A DNA stretch of 62,727 nucleotides from Alphaproteobacteria bacterium (GCA_021775805.1 JAJFHD010000102.1:1-62727), one strand, 5' to 3'; counted from the stretch's first letter, positions 33,635-42,612 are shown. Program-made: numbers and translations. The notes: generated by a model not told the origin, from the letters alone.

Positions 33635-35704
33635 TTACGCCAGGCCGAATGCCTTCTGGCGGGACTTGCTCCAGGTCTGGGTCAGGCGGTCGGCAATGAT
33701 GGCAATGATGGCCATACCCAGCCCGGCGATCATGCCGACACCGAAATCACCGTTACCCAGGCCGATATAGACTTGCTGACCGAGGCCGTTGGTGCCGACC
33801 ACGGCGGCGATCACCAGCATCCCGATACCATACATTATGGTCTGGTTGAGACCGAGCATGATGACCGGTAACGCCAGCGGCAGCTTGACCTGCCAGAGCA
33901 ATTGCCACTTGGTGCAGCCCATGGCCTCGGCTGCTTCGATGACATGAGCCGGCAGATTGCGCAGACCGTGCTCCGAATAGCGGATGGCCGGCACGAAGGA
34001 ATAGGCGACAATAGCAATCAGGGCGGTGAACTCGCCGATCTTGAACAGCATGACGATCGGAATCAGGATCACGAACAACGGCATGGTCTGCAGAGTGTCG
34101 TTGATCGGGCGGATGAAGGCGGAGACACGGCTGCTGTGAGCCGCCCAGATGCCGATGGTCGTGCCGAAACAGAAGGCGATGGCGACCGCAATGCCACACA
34201 GATAGACCGAGAGCATGGCCTGGGGCCAGACACCGGTGACGACCAGGAAGCCAAGGCCCAGCAACGTCCCGATGGCAAGATTCCTTCCGCCGATCTGCCA
34301 GGCCAAAAGCGTCATCATGGCAAGCAGGGCCGGCCACGGGATTTTGGTCAGCCCGAAATAAAAGATGACGCCGGCAAAGGCGATCATGACGGCGGACCGG
34401 ATACTCCAGCGGTACCATGCTGCGGCTGCGAGCCCCGCTATCAGTATCGCGTAGGCGATCACAAGTTCATTCGTCAGTTCGAAGCCCCAGGAATAGGGGC
34501 TGATGGTGCCCTGGAAACCAACTTTCGTGGGCAACATGATGTAGAAGAAACTCAACGTCTTGATGGTGGTAATGGCGTTCTTGTAATTCACGATGATGTA
34601 GTTGATGGCATCGTTCATGGGCTGCGCGGGATACACCTCCCAGGCTTCAGGCCAGGCCTTGAGGATGGGCATGATCTGGACAGCGACAAGCAACACAGCC
34701 GTCACGCCAGCGGCCAGAAGCCAATACCGGTATCGTTGCGTAAAGGCTGTATCGGCGGAGAGTTCCGCGTTCTCCTTGGCAGCAAGACCGGCGGTGATGC
34801 GGTCGAGCACCATGGCGATCAGGGCGATTACGATGCCGGCCAGAAGACTCTCGCCAAAGCGCGCCTTGCGCATGGTGCTGAGGACTTCCCAGCCAATGTC
34901 GTTGGTGCCGCCGATAATCGAGGCAATGATGATCATGCTGAGCGACGCCATGGTCGCCTGATTGACACCAAGCAGGATCTGGCGCTGGGCGGTGGGAATC
35001 TGAACTTGCCAAAACAGCTGAGATTTGGTCGCCCCCGACATGATGCCGGATTCGATGATTTCCGCCGGCACGCGGCGCAGGCCCAGGATGGTGTTGCGTA
35101 CCATGGGCGGAAAGGAAAACAGCACGCTGGCGATCAACCCGACGACAGGGCCGAACCCGAAAAGAAGCAGGATCGGCAACAAGTAGGCGAAGGCCGGAAC
35201 GGTCTGCAAGATGTCGAGCGTGGGCATGATGATGCGTTCAGCGCGGCTGGAAAAGAAGCCCCAAACCCCGAAGAAAAATCCGACAAGAAGGGCAAGTGGC
35301 ACGGAGATCGCCACAAGAGCCACCGAGTTCATGCTTTCTGCCCAATAGCCGACGATGACCATGTAAAACAAGCTGGTTGCGGTGAACAAAGCCAGTTTCC
35401 AGCCAGAAGCTGCGTAAGCAACGATCGCGCACAAAGCGAGCGTCACCGACCACGGCAACCACTGAAGCACGTTACGCGCACCCGCTATCGGCCAGTCGAG
35501 TAATGCCGAAACGCCCCGGAAGAACCATCCAAAGGTGTTCACGAACCAGGTCATACCGATATTCAGAGCTTCTTTTACCGGGAGCACCCAACCCTCGGGA
35601 TAGATCGCAAGCCATTCCTGATTACCCTGGACAGCAAGGCAAGCAAGAGTGATGGCCAGGACAATCAACCAGTGAATCACCGAACGGTCCGCGACGGCCT
35701 TCAT
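33635..35704 (-). CDS. proW: Double-domain glycine-betaine/proline-type ABC permease (ProW-like fusion)
   Basis: A 689-residue permease made of two complete ProW-type domains in one chain. The first half holds ILQTVPAFAYLLPILLLFGFGPVVGLIASVLFSFPPMVRNTILGLRRVP, and the second NDTLQTMPLFVILIPIVMLFKIGEFTALIAIVAYSFVPAIRYSEHGLRNLP. Each ends with a docking loop (GATKSQLFWQVQIPTA; MGCTKWQLLWQVKLPLALP). A usual ProW has one such domain of about 300-350 residues and works as a homodimer. The ATG at 35704 starts two bases after the ATPase stop; a longer frame would overlap it. Confidence 0.85.
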   Translation of the reverse strand: MKAVADRSVIHWLIVLAITLACLAVQGNQEWLAIYPEGWVLPVKEALNIGMTWFVNTFGWFFRGVSALLDWPIAGARNVLQWLPWSVTLALCAIVAYAASGWKLALFTATSLFYMVIVGYWAESMNSVALVAISVPLALLVGFFFGVWGFFSSRAERIIMPTLDILQTVPAFAYLLPILLLFGFGPVVGLIASVLFSFPPMVRNTILGLRRVPAEIIESGIMSGATKSQLFWQVQIPTAQRQILLGVNQATMASLSMIIIASIIGGTNDIGWEVLSTMRKARFGESLLAGIVIALIAMVLDRITAGLAAKENAELSADTAFTQRYRYWLLAAGVTAVLLVAVQIMPILKAWPEAWEVYPAQPMNDAINYIIVNYKNAITTIKTLSFFYIMLPTKVGFQGTISPYSWGFELTNELVIAYAILIAGLAAAAWYRWSIRSAVMIAFAGVIFYFGLTKIPWPALLAMMTLLAWQIGGRNLAIGTLLGLGFLVVTGVWPQAMLSVYLCGIAVAIAFCFGTTIGIWAAHSSRVSAFIRPINDTLQTMPLFVILIPIVMLFKIGEFTALIAIVAYSFVPAIRYSEHGLRNLPAHVIEAAEAMGCTKWQLLWQVKLPLALPVIMLGLNQTIMYGIGMLVIAAVVGTNGLGQQVYIGLGNGDFGVGMIAGLGMAIIAIIADRLTQTWSKSRQKAFGLA

Positions 35705-35705
35705 C

Positions 35706-36800
35706 TTATGTGCCCTCATTTGCCAGGCGGCGTTCGGCCTCGCGGGCAAGTTCGGCGACGACAGTCTGGGAACTGGCGACGCCGACAATCGAGCCATCGG
35801 CACGCTCAACCGCGACACCGTCCGGGTGGCTCGCGAGCTGCGGCAACAATTTTTCAACGGTCATGCCGGCCGCTACCCGCGGAAGGCCGTCGGTGGTTCC
35901 GTTTGCATCCATCGCCACCTCGCCCGCGGTCAGGACCCGGATCAGCGGCACGTCGCTGGTGAATTCCGCGACATAGTCATCGGCCGGGTTGACGATCAAC
36001 TCAGCCGGCGTTCCCATCTGGACAATCGCGCCATCGCGCATGATCGCCATGCGGTCGGCGATACGCAAAGCTTCGAGGAAGTCATGGGTGATGAAGACAA
36101 TCGATTTGCGCAAGACCTGCTGAATGCGCAGGAACTCATCCTGCATCTGGCGGCGGATCAAGGGGTCAAGCGCCGAGAACGGTTCATCGAGGAACCACAG
36201 TTCGGGCTCGACTGCCAGTGATCGCGCGATACCGACGCGCTGCTGCTGGCCGCCGGAGAGCTGGTGAGGATAGCTGGTTTCACGGCCTTGAAGGCCGACA
36301 AGATCGATCACCCGTTCGGCGGCCTTGCGCCGCTCGCCAAGGTCGACGCCCTGTAGCTTAAGGGGGAACGAGATGTTGTCGATGACATTGAGATGAGGCA
36401 GGAGACCGAAGTTCTGGAACACCAGGCCCATCTTGTGACGGCGGAACTCGATCAGTTCCTTTTCCGAAACGCTCAGAAGATCCTGACCGTCAAGCAGGAT
36501 TTCGCCGGCCGTTGCCTCGACCAGGCGCGACAGACAGCGGACGACCGTCGACTTGCCTGAGCCGGAAAGCCCCATGATGACAAAGATCTCACCGACCCGG
36601 ACATCGAAGCTGACGTCGCTTGCAGCAACGATGTGACCAGCGGACCGTATCGTGTCGGCGTGGGCTGCCGCGTCACCAACATCGCCATTGCGGCTGTCGA
36701 AGAAACGGTTGGGCTCCGATCCATAAACCTTCCAGATATGACGACACGAAAGTTTGATTTCTTCGGAAACCGTCGCCGTCGACGTGTCTTTTCCCGCCAT
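35706..36800 (-). CDS. proV: Glycine-betaine/proline-type ABC ATPase
   Basis: A 364-residue ATPase. The N-terminal segment before the Walker A (GLSGSGKST, 77-85) is long, as in ProV/OpuAA. Other motifs are QNFGLLPHLNVIDN, signature LSGGQQQR, Walker B LWFLDEP and the switch histidine in FITHDFLEAL. A tail of about 75 residues (290-364) is a shortened CBS-like regulatory region. It energises the double permease that follows. Hairpin 36887-36920 separates it from proX. Confidence 0.87.
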   Translation of the reverse strand: MAGKDTSTATVSEEIKLSCRHIWKVYGSEPNRFFDSRNGDVGDAAAHADTIRSAGHIVAASDVSFDVRVGEIFVIMGLSGSGKSTVVRCLSRLVEATAGEILLDGQDLLSVSEKELIEFRRHKMGLVFQNFGLLPHLNVIDNISFPLKLQGVDLGERRKAAERVIDLVGLQGRETSYPHQLSGGQQQRVGIARSLAVEPELWFLDEPFSALDPLIRRQMQDEFLRIQQVLRKSIVFITHDFLEALRIADRMAIMRDGAIVQMGTPAELIVNPADDYVAEFTSDVPLIRVLTAGEVAMDANGTTDGLPRVAAGMTVEKLLPQLASHPDGVAVERADGSIVGVASSQTVVAELAREAERRLANEGT

Positions 36801-36886
36801 TCTCTCCCCACTCCTGATCGTCCGGCAAATCCCTCATCCGCCGGTCCGGACGGTGCATACCTTAATGGCACTTGGTCCGGAATGAC

Positions 36887-36920
36887 AGCGGGACCGCCAC
36901 TGCCTGTGGACGGTCCCGCT
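36887..36920. repeat. Hairpin between proX and proV
   Basis: Ten base pairs AGCGGGACCG/CGGTCCCGCT plus an inner CCAC/GTGG arm form a stable stem in the 152-base gap between proX and proV. No T-run follows. It probably protects the proX end of the mRNA or reduces read-through, so more binding protein than ATPase is made. The pot operon has the same arrangement. Confidence 0.7.
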
Positions 36921-36952
36921 GCCGTTATCGTTTGTCTGTTCGCTGAACTCGA

Positions 36953-37927
36953 TCAGCTGCCCGCAGCGTCAATCCACTGCTTCCAGGTCGACTCGTTCTT
37001 GGTCATCCACTCGGCAATGACTTCCTCGAGCTTGCGGCCCTTGTTGTCGACTTCGAGCATCAGCGCGTTCTGGGTGGCGTTATCGATGCTCATCTTGTCA
37101 ATCAGCTTGTAGGCTGCCGGCCATTTGTCCTTGAAGCCTTTCCAGACAATCTTGCCGATGTCGGCCTGCTCGAAGCCGCAATCGTTCATGGCGTCCTTCT
37201 TGAAGCCATGGCTGGCATCGGTGGCGCAATCGGCGTGGGCTGCCGGCAGATCGATCCAGTCGAATTTGTGCTCGGCATGGATCCAGTGCGGTGCCCAGAA
37301 CATCATCAGGATGGGTTCCTTGGCGGCATAGGCACTCTTCAGCTCGGCAATCATGGCGCCCTCGGAACCACCGGCAATCGCTGCCAGGGGAAGCCCGGCG
37401 TTTTTCACGAGATCCTTCGACCGTGTACCCCAGTCTGCAGGATAGGTAACAAGACGGCCCTTGGGAAAGGTCTCGGCGCTGCCAAATGCCTGCGCACACT
37501 TGATCAGAGCGTCGGCTGCAGGAAGCCCCGGACACTTCTCAGCCATATACGGAGGATAGATCCAGCCTTCACGAGGCTTCAGACCCAATGAACCCACTTT
37601 CACGATGTCGCCGCTGGCTACGGCCTTGGGATAGACGTCGCCGACATTGTTGCTCCAGACTTCCGGCTGAAGATGAAGATTGCCTTGCGAGATGGCGGCA
37701 AACTGCGGAACCGCGCCCGCGGTCACGAATTCGACGTTGTATCCCATCTTCTTGAGAGCCGCCCCGGCAATGTGCGCGGAAATGTGCTGTCCGGTCCATT
37801 CGTTGATGGCGATCTTGATCGGATCGGCCGACTCCGGGGCCGCCGCCTGGGCGCCGCCTGCCAGAACACCGGCGAGGGCGCATACCGACGCCACGTATCT
37901 GAGCGTTTTAACCACTTTTGAAGACAT
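36953..37927 (-). CDS. proX: Glycine-betaine/proline-type periplasmic binding protein
   Basis: A 324-residue periplasmic protein. ATG at 37927 follows GGGAGG; a signal peptide of about 31 residues ends near GGAQAAA. PIKIAINEWTGQHISAHIAGAALKKMGYNVEFV, the aromatic residues of the betaine box region (PEVWSNNVGD, FWAPHW) and WMTKNESTWKQWIDA are typical of ProX/OpuAC. It is the first gene of the importer operon, followed by a hairpin then proV and the double permease. Divergent from betI with 155 bases between. Confidence 0.87.
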   Translation of the reverse strand: MSSKVVKTLRYVASVCALAGVLAGGAQAAAPESADPIKIAINEWTGQHISAHIAGAALKKMGYNVEFVTAGAVPQFAAISQGNLHLQPEVWSNNVGDVYPKAVASGDIVKVGSLGLKPREGWIYPPYMAEKCPGLPAADALIKCAQAFGSAETFPKGRLVTYPADWGTRSKDLVKNAGLPLAAIAGGSEGAMIAELKSAYAAKEPILMMFWAPHWIHAEHKFDWIDLPAAHADCATDASHGFKKDAMNDCGFEQADIGKIVWKGFKDKWPAAYKLIDKMSIDNATQNALMLEVDNKGRKLEEVIAEWMTKNESTWKQWIDAAGS

Positions 37928-37976
37928 TGTTTTCCTCCCTGTTATCAAGTCCAAATCTGAAACTGCGGGTCGTTGC

Positions 37977-38020
37977 TTGACCTTATTTTTATTGTACGAT
38001 CATATTAAAAAAAACTTCAA
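37977..38020. promoter_or_regulatory. Overlapping divergent promoters of proX and betI
   Basis: On the minus strand TTGAAG (38015-38020), 18 bases, TACAAT (37991-37996) form a good proX promoter. On the plus strand TTGACC (37977-37982), 17 bases, TCATAT (38000-38005) form a betI promoter. The string TGTACGATCA (37993-38002), loosely like the TGAACGTTCA operator, overlaps both -10 boxes. A BetI dimer there could control both genes (inference); the match to the operator is imperfect. Confidence 0.5.
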
Positions 38021-38082
38021 GCTTCTTTTGACGGGGTATCATATGACATTGCGGAACGACAGCAAGAGGTTAAGCCGATAAA

Positions 38083-38673
38083 ATGCCAAAAGTCGGAATG
38101 GCACCGATCCGCAGAAAACAGCTGATCGACGCGACAATCGAGTGTCTGCATGCGGAAGGGTATCATCGAACGACCATAAACCGGGTCAGCCGTCGCGCGC
38201 ACCTGTCACCGGGGCTTGTCACCCACTACTTCGAAGACAAGCACGGATTGCTGGTTGCCACCTTGCGCGAACTCAACAAGCGCTTGTCAGGCGCCACCGC
38301 CAAACGCCTCGCCGCCGCCACGGCACCCCGCGACCGGTTGCACGCCATCACAGACGCGCAGTTCGATGAAGAACAGTTCTCGCCGCAACTGGTCAGCGCC
38401 TGGTTCGCCTTGTGGGGCAACCTGCACGAGCTTCCCGGTATCCAGCGGTTCCAGATGATCTATGAGAAGCGCCTGCGCAGCAATCTGACATCTGCCGTGC
38501 GGCCGCTGGTGCCCGATGAGCGCGTCAGCATGGTGGTCGATACATTGATGGCGCTGATTGACGGTTTGTGGCTAAAAGGTACTTTGACGGCAAGCGGAAT
38601 CGACGGCGAACGGGCCCGTGCGATCATTCGAGACCACGTCGACGGCATCGTCGAGGCGCCAAACGGCCGGTAG
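38083..38673 (+). CDS. betI: TetR-family choline-responsive repressor BetI
   Basis: A 196-residue regulator with the BetI N-terminal signature MPKVGMAPIRRKQLIDATIECL and a helix-turn-helix TTINRVSRRAHLSPGLVTHYFEDKHGLL (about 31-58). QLVSAWFALWGNLHE and the C-terminal LIDGLWLKGTL match the BetI ligand domain. In known systems BetI represses choline-to-betaine genes and is released by choline. Here it faces proX and starts an operon with a metallo-hydrolase and an SDR. betA and betB are not in the window. Confidence 0.82.
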   Translation: MPKVGMAPIRRKQLIDATIECLHAEGYHRTTINRVSRRAHLSPGLVTHYFEDKHGLLVATLRELNKRLSGATAKRLAAATAPRDRLHAITDAQFDEEQFSPQLVSAWFALWGNLHELPGIQRFQMIYEKRLRSNLTSAVRPLVPDERVSMVVDTLMALIDGLWLKGTLTASGIDGERARAIIRDHVDGIVEAPNGR

Positions 38674-38693
38674 AGCAGAATGGGGGCTCGGTA

Positions 38694-39461
38694 ATGCCGA
38701 CAGCAATCGCAAAAGACTGGTATGAAACCATCCCCATGGGCGACGGCATTACGCTGATCCGCGAGTTGCATGTGGGCACCTGGTTGAGATGCAACATCTG
38801 GCACGTGCGTGGCCGGGACCGGGATTTCCTGGTGGATGCCGGAATGGGTGTGAGGCCGCTCAAGACAGAAGTCCCTCAGATTACCGAGCGCCCCCTGACC
38901 GCAATCGCGTCGCATTGCCATTTCGACCACATTGGCGGATCACACGAGTTCGAGTGCCGACTGGGGCACAAGGCCGAGGCCCACATCATGGCGGATCCGA
39001 CCGTGGGAAACACCGCGTCTGCAGGGTGGATTCGCGCGGAGACCTTTACCGCCGTACCGTACGAGGGTTTTACCTTCGAAGACTACGCCGTGAAACCGGC
39101 GCCCCTGACCGGCTTTCTCGACGAGGGCGATGTGGTCGACCTGGGCGACCGTGTCTTTCAGGTCTACCATCTGCCCGGCCATTCACCCGGCTCAATCGCA
39201 CTCTACGAGAAAGACACACAGATCCTGTTCAGCGGCGATGCGATCTACGACGGTGCCCTGTTTGATACGGTCTATCATTCCGATCCGGCGGTGTATCGAG
39301 AGTCCCTGACAAGATTGAAGGAATTACCGGTGGCCGCCGTGCACGGCGGCCACTTCGGCTCGTTCGGCCGCGATCGGATGATCACGATCATCGATGAATA
39401 TCTGGCCGGCGGCAGGCGATTGGCTGACATCGGGTCCTACCTCGATGACCAGGCAAACTGA
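38694..39461 (+). CDS. Metallo-beta-lactamase-fold hydrolase
   Basis: A 255-residue enzyme with the metal-binding motif HxHxDH as ASHCHFDHIGG (His74, His76, Asp78, His79), a second histidine in HLPGHSPGS, Asp in SGDAIYDG and the last histidine in VHGGHFGSF. ATG at 38694, 20 bases after betI, has GGGGGC upstream. It is a glyoxalase-II-like or related hydrolase; the substrate is unknown, but the operon links it with choline metabolism. Confidence 0.82.
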   Translation: MPTAIAKDWYETIPMGDGITLIRELHVGTWLRCNIWHVRGRDRDFLVDAGMGVRPLKTEVPQITERPLTAIASHCHFDHIGGSHEFECRLGHKAEAHIMADPTVGNTASAGWIRAETFTAVPYEGFTFEDYAVKPAPLTGFLDEGDVVDLGDRVFQVYHLPGHSPGSIALYEKDTQILFSGDAIYDGALFDTVYHSDPAVYRESLTRLKELPVAAVHGGHFGSFGRDRMITIIDEYLAGGRRLADIGSYLDDQAN

Positions 39462-39492
39462 AATTATCATCCGAAAATCACGGTAGAAAGCA

Positions 39493-40257
39493 ATGACTCA
39501 AAATACAATAATCCAGAACGCTTATGTGATTACCGGATCTTCCAGTGGTATCGGCGCAGCACTCAGTCGGCGGCTGGCCGGTCCCGGCACTGGGATCATC
39601 GTCCACGCCCGGCACAATCGCGACGGGGCGGAAGCGGTGGCGGAACAGATTCGTGAAAAAGGCGGGGCGGCACAGGTGGTGATGGGCGACCTTGCAGAAG
39701 AGCACAACGCCGCACGTGTGGTTGAAACAGCCGTCAGTGAATTTGGACGGATCGACGGTCTCGTGGCCAATGCGGGTATCCCGGTGCTCAAGAACCTCGA
39801 AGAAGGAAGCCGGGCGGATCTCGATTATGCCTTCGGCACGAACCTGTTCAGCTTCTTCGAGCTGTGCCAGGCCGCACGCCCTCACCTTACGAAAGCGCCG
39901 GAACCCAGGATCGTGGCCGTGGGAAGTTTCACCGCCTACCTGTTTCGCAACGACATGCCGAGCTTTCCCCTGTCGTCGGCGTCCAAGGGTGCGCTCGACA
40001 CCATGGTGCGTTCACTCTCCCTGGAACTGGCGACCGATAAAATTACAGTCAACTGCGTGTCGCCCGGCTATGTGGAGAAGGACGAAGGTACGGGCGACAG
40101 CGTCGCCGTGGCACGCCGCGCCGAGATTGCCGGGAAAATTCCCCTTGGCCGCTTCGGCAAGCCCGACGAAATCGCGTCAACCATCGCCTACTTGCTGTCG
40201 CCGCAGGCGCGCTACATCACCGGACAGACTATTCATGTGAACGGTGGTCTGGTGTAG
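39493..40257 (+). CDS. Short-chain dehydrogenase/reductase with catalytic Tyr replaced
   Basis: A 254-residue SDR. TGSSSGIG (14-21) binds the cofactor; NAG (93-95), VAVGS with the catalytic Ser145 and the C-terminal YITGQTIHVNGG are standard. Instead of YxxxK it reads SSASK (161-165): Lys165 is kept but Tyr is Ser. Catalysis by the usual mechanism is doubtful unless another residue replaces it. It follows the metallo-hydrolase by 31 bases and probably ends the betI operon. Confidence 0.8.
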   Translation: MTQNTIIQNAYVITGSSSGIGAALSRRLAGPGTGIIVHARHNRDGAEAVAEQIREKGGAAQVVMGDLAEEHNAARVVETAVSEFGRIDGLVANAGIPVLKNLEEGSRADLDYAFGTNLFSFFELCQAARPHLTKAPEPRIVAVGSFTAYLFRNDMPSFPLSSASKGALDTMVRSLSLELATDKITVNCVSPGYVEKDEGTGDSVAVARRAEIAGKIPLGRFGKPDEIASTIAYLLSPQARYITGQTIHVNGGLV

Positions 40258-40266
40258 GGCCGGCGA

Positions 40267-41010
40267 TCATCTCGCCGCTGCTTTCAGCTTTTCATGGAAC
40301 ACCCGATGGTGGTCCAGATAGTCCTGCAGATGGGGCGCCTTCGCGACGGCATCGGCAAATGTCATGCCGCCCTTTTGCGGTTTCGGCGGCGCGATCCCCT
40401 TGCTTCCCGACACGTTATCGTGCCAGCCCGCCACATCTTTCCAGTCTTCAGGCAGGCTATCGGCCTGCCATTCAAAAGCATGGGGGGCGTGGCTCAATCC
40501 CACCCGTTGCCAGAAGTCGGCGATGATGCCCTGCGGGTCGGCCTGCACGGCTTCGGCTTCGATGACGAAGGGGTGTGCACCGCGCTCCTCTAGCCATTGG
40601 AAATGGCGCCATTGGGCTTCCAGGCCGATCTCTTCGAGACTGACATCGGGATCGAGTTTGAAATAGGACAGGATCGATCGTTCGGGATCACGAATCAGGA
40701 AGACATTTGTCAGAAGGTCGGAAAAGTCCGGGTCGTCGAACAGGCCGGGAACAATGTAGTAGCTCATGTCCTTGATAAAGACGGTCTGATCACGCGCGGC
40801 ATCGAGGATGGACTGCCTGATATCCTCATAACGCACGGGCTTGGTTTGTTCCTCGTCGAAATGCGGCAGAGGCCTGACTGCCCGGTTGACGTAGTAGTCG
40901 TAGAGGAACGGTTCATGAAAGCAGGTGCAATCGCCCCGCGCCCTCATGATCCGTTCGATCGCAGTCGACATCGAGCGGGGGTGGCACCACAAGGCAATTA
41001 TCGCGTGCAT
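40267..41010 (-). CDS. Sulfotransferase-family protein
   Basis: A 247-residue protein. The PAPS 5'-phosphosulfate loop is WCHPRSMSTAIERIM near the N-terminus, and the 3'-phosphate strand is FLIRDPERSILSYF. A sulfotransferase moves sulfate from PAPS to an alcohol or amine. It starts 14 bases downstream of the sulfatase gene, so one operon encodes a putative sulfate adder and a sulfate remover. The acceptor could be choline or a related compound (inference only). Confidence 0.75.
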   Translation of the reverse strand: MHAIIALWCHPRSMSTAIERIMRARGDCTCFHEPFLYDYYVNRAVRPLPHFDEEQTKPVRYEDIRQSILDAARDQTVFIKDMSYYIVPGLFDDPDFSDLLTNVFLIRDPERSILSYFKLDPDVSLEEIGLEAQWRHFQWLEERGAHPFVIEAEAVQADPQGIIADFWQRVGLSHAPHAFEWQADSLPEDWKDVAGWHDNVSGSKGIAPPKPQKGGMTFADAVAKAPHLQDYLDHHRVFHEKLKAAAR

Positions 41011-41024
41011 GCTCCAAGTCCCGT

Positions 41025-42548
41025 TCAGTCTTGCGGCGGCAGATAGTCGAACGCCCAGTCATTGTAGCGGCTCCGCCCCCTGAACCATGCCGCATCGCGA
41101 CCACCCGGGTCATGATCCCAGGGCGCCGGTCGGCCAAAGCTCAAGGCGCTGTGCACCATTGCGCGGCGGCGCTGGCTGAGGAGGATGGCTTGCGTCAATC
41201 CCGATGCATCCCACTTGTCTGCGGCTTCCTGGGCAAAGGTGGCCAGGATGTCGGCGTGATCGGGGCTGCCGGCCAGATTGTGCAGTTCATGGGGGTCGGC
41301 TTCGAGGTCGAAAAGTTGCGGGTCGAAGGCGCCGGAGGTCGTGTACTTGTGCCGGCCCCGTCTGATCATGAAGATCGGCGCCGGTGTTCCATCCGCCATG
41401 ATCTCGGCATAGAGCGGACGTTGGGGATCGCTCGACGGCGCGTTCAGGGTGTCGAGCATGCTTGTGCCATCAAGCTCATCGGCCGGACCGGCTGATCCGT
41501 CCGGTCCGTCCGTGCCCGCCAGATCGAGAAGGGTTGGCAGAAGATCGACGAGAGACACGAGTTCGCGGACCCGGGCGGGGGCAAATTTCGACGGAGCATG
41601 TAGGATGAAAGGGATCTTCAGGGACGGCTCGAAGAACACTTTCTTCAGCCACATGCCGCGCTCCCCCAGCATCTCGCCATGATCCGAGGTGAAGATTATT
41701 ACCGTGTCCTCGGCCTGACCGGAATCGTCGAGGGCGTCCAGGAGTGTGCCGACCTGATCGTCGATGAAACTGACGGACCCGTAGTAAGCCCGCCGCGACC
41801 GGGTGATCTGCTCCTGTGTCACATAGGCGCCAAGCAGGCCGGACTGGCCCATGACCGTCAGGGAATGCGGGTCGCGTTCAGCCTCGGGGATATCGGCGAC
41901 CGCAGGGTCGGGAATGTCCTGACCTTCATAGAGATCCCAGTACTCGCGGGTGCACAGATAGGGATCGTGTGGATGGGTGTAGGAGACGTGGAGGAAAAAC
42001 GGCCGGTCGCCGGGATCGCGGGCGTAGTCAAAGATCCGGCGCGCGCCGTGGAAGGTGGCGGCGGTGTCATAGTCGATCTGAACGCTGCGGCCACAAACGC
42101 CCGATCTGGTCAGCATGGACAGGTCTGTGACATCTCGCTGCTCGCCGGTGCTCCAGTCCGCGCCCCAGGAAAAATCAGCCGGATAGATGTCCGACGTCAG
42201 GCGTTCCTCGAAGCCATGCAACTGATCGGGACCGACAAAATGCATCTTGCCGCTCAGGCAGGTGTGATAGCCCTTCGCGCGCAGATAGTGCGCATAGGTC
42301 GGGATCGATGCCGGCAGTTCGGCGCCGTTGTCATAGGCACCGATACGCGACGCCAGCATGCCGGTGGCCATGGAGAAACGCGATGGCGCACACAGGGGAA
42401 AATTGCAATAGGCGTTCTCAAAAACCACGCCTTCCTCGGCGAGGCGGTCGAGATTGGGTGCATAACAGACCGGGTCGCCATAGGCGCCCAGGACCGATGC
42501 GGTAAGCTGGTCGGTCTGGATGAGGAGAATGTTGGGTGGCCGGGTCAT
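41025..42548 (-). CDS. betC: Choline-sulfatase
   Basis: A 507-residue type I sulfatase that cleaves choline-O-sulfate to choline and sulfate. The formylglycine-forming motif is LCAPSR with Cys53; metal residues are in NILLIQTDQLTASVLGAYG and FTSDHGEMLGERGMW. The C-terminal region (DKWDASGLTQAILLSQRRRAMVHSAL, WDHDP) is the choline-sulfatase-specific extension. ATG at 42548 is chosen over one seven codons upstream. Linked to BetI and a betaine-type importer in this window. A terminator precedes it (42613-42638). Confidence 0.88.
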   Translation of the reverse strand: MTRPPNILLIQTDQLTASVLGAYGDPVCYAPNLDRLAEEGVVFENAYCNFPLCAPSRFSMATGMLASRIGAYDNGAELPASIPTYAHYLRAKGYHTCLSGKMHFVGPDQLHGFEERLTSDIYPADFSWGADWSTGEQRDVTDLSMLTRSGVCGRSVQIDYDTAATFHGARRIFDYARDPGDRPFFLHVSYTHPHDPYLCTREYWDLYEGQDIPDPAVADIPEAERDPHSLTVMGQSGLLGAYVTQEQITRSRRAYYGSVSFIDDQVGTLLDALDDSGQAEDTVIIFTSDHGEMLGERGMWLKKVFFEPSLKIPFILHAPSKFAPARVRELVSLVDLLPTLLDLAGTDGPDGSAGPADELDGTSMLDTLNAPSSDPQRPLYAEIMADGTPAPIFMIRRGRHKYTTSGAFDPQLFDLEADPHELHNLAGSPDHADILATFAQEAADKWDASGLTQAILLSQRRRAMVHSALSFGRPAPWDHDPGGRDAAWFRGRSRYNDWAFDYLPPQD

Positions 42549-42612
42549 GGTCGCACTCGTCTTACGCATTTACGGTTTACTGTTTTTCAGGTGGTTCCAG
42601 AGGAAAAATAAA

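Noticed and set aside
33902..35503. 533-codon plus-strand frame over the double permease
   Set aside because: Shadow of the permease gene; no hydrophobic segment or motif of its own.
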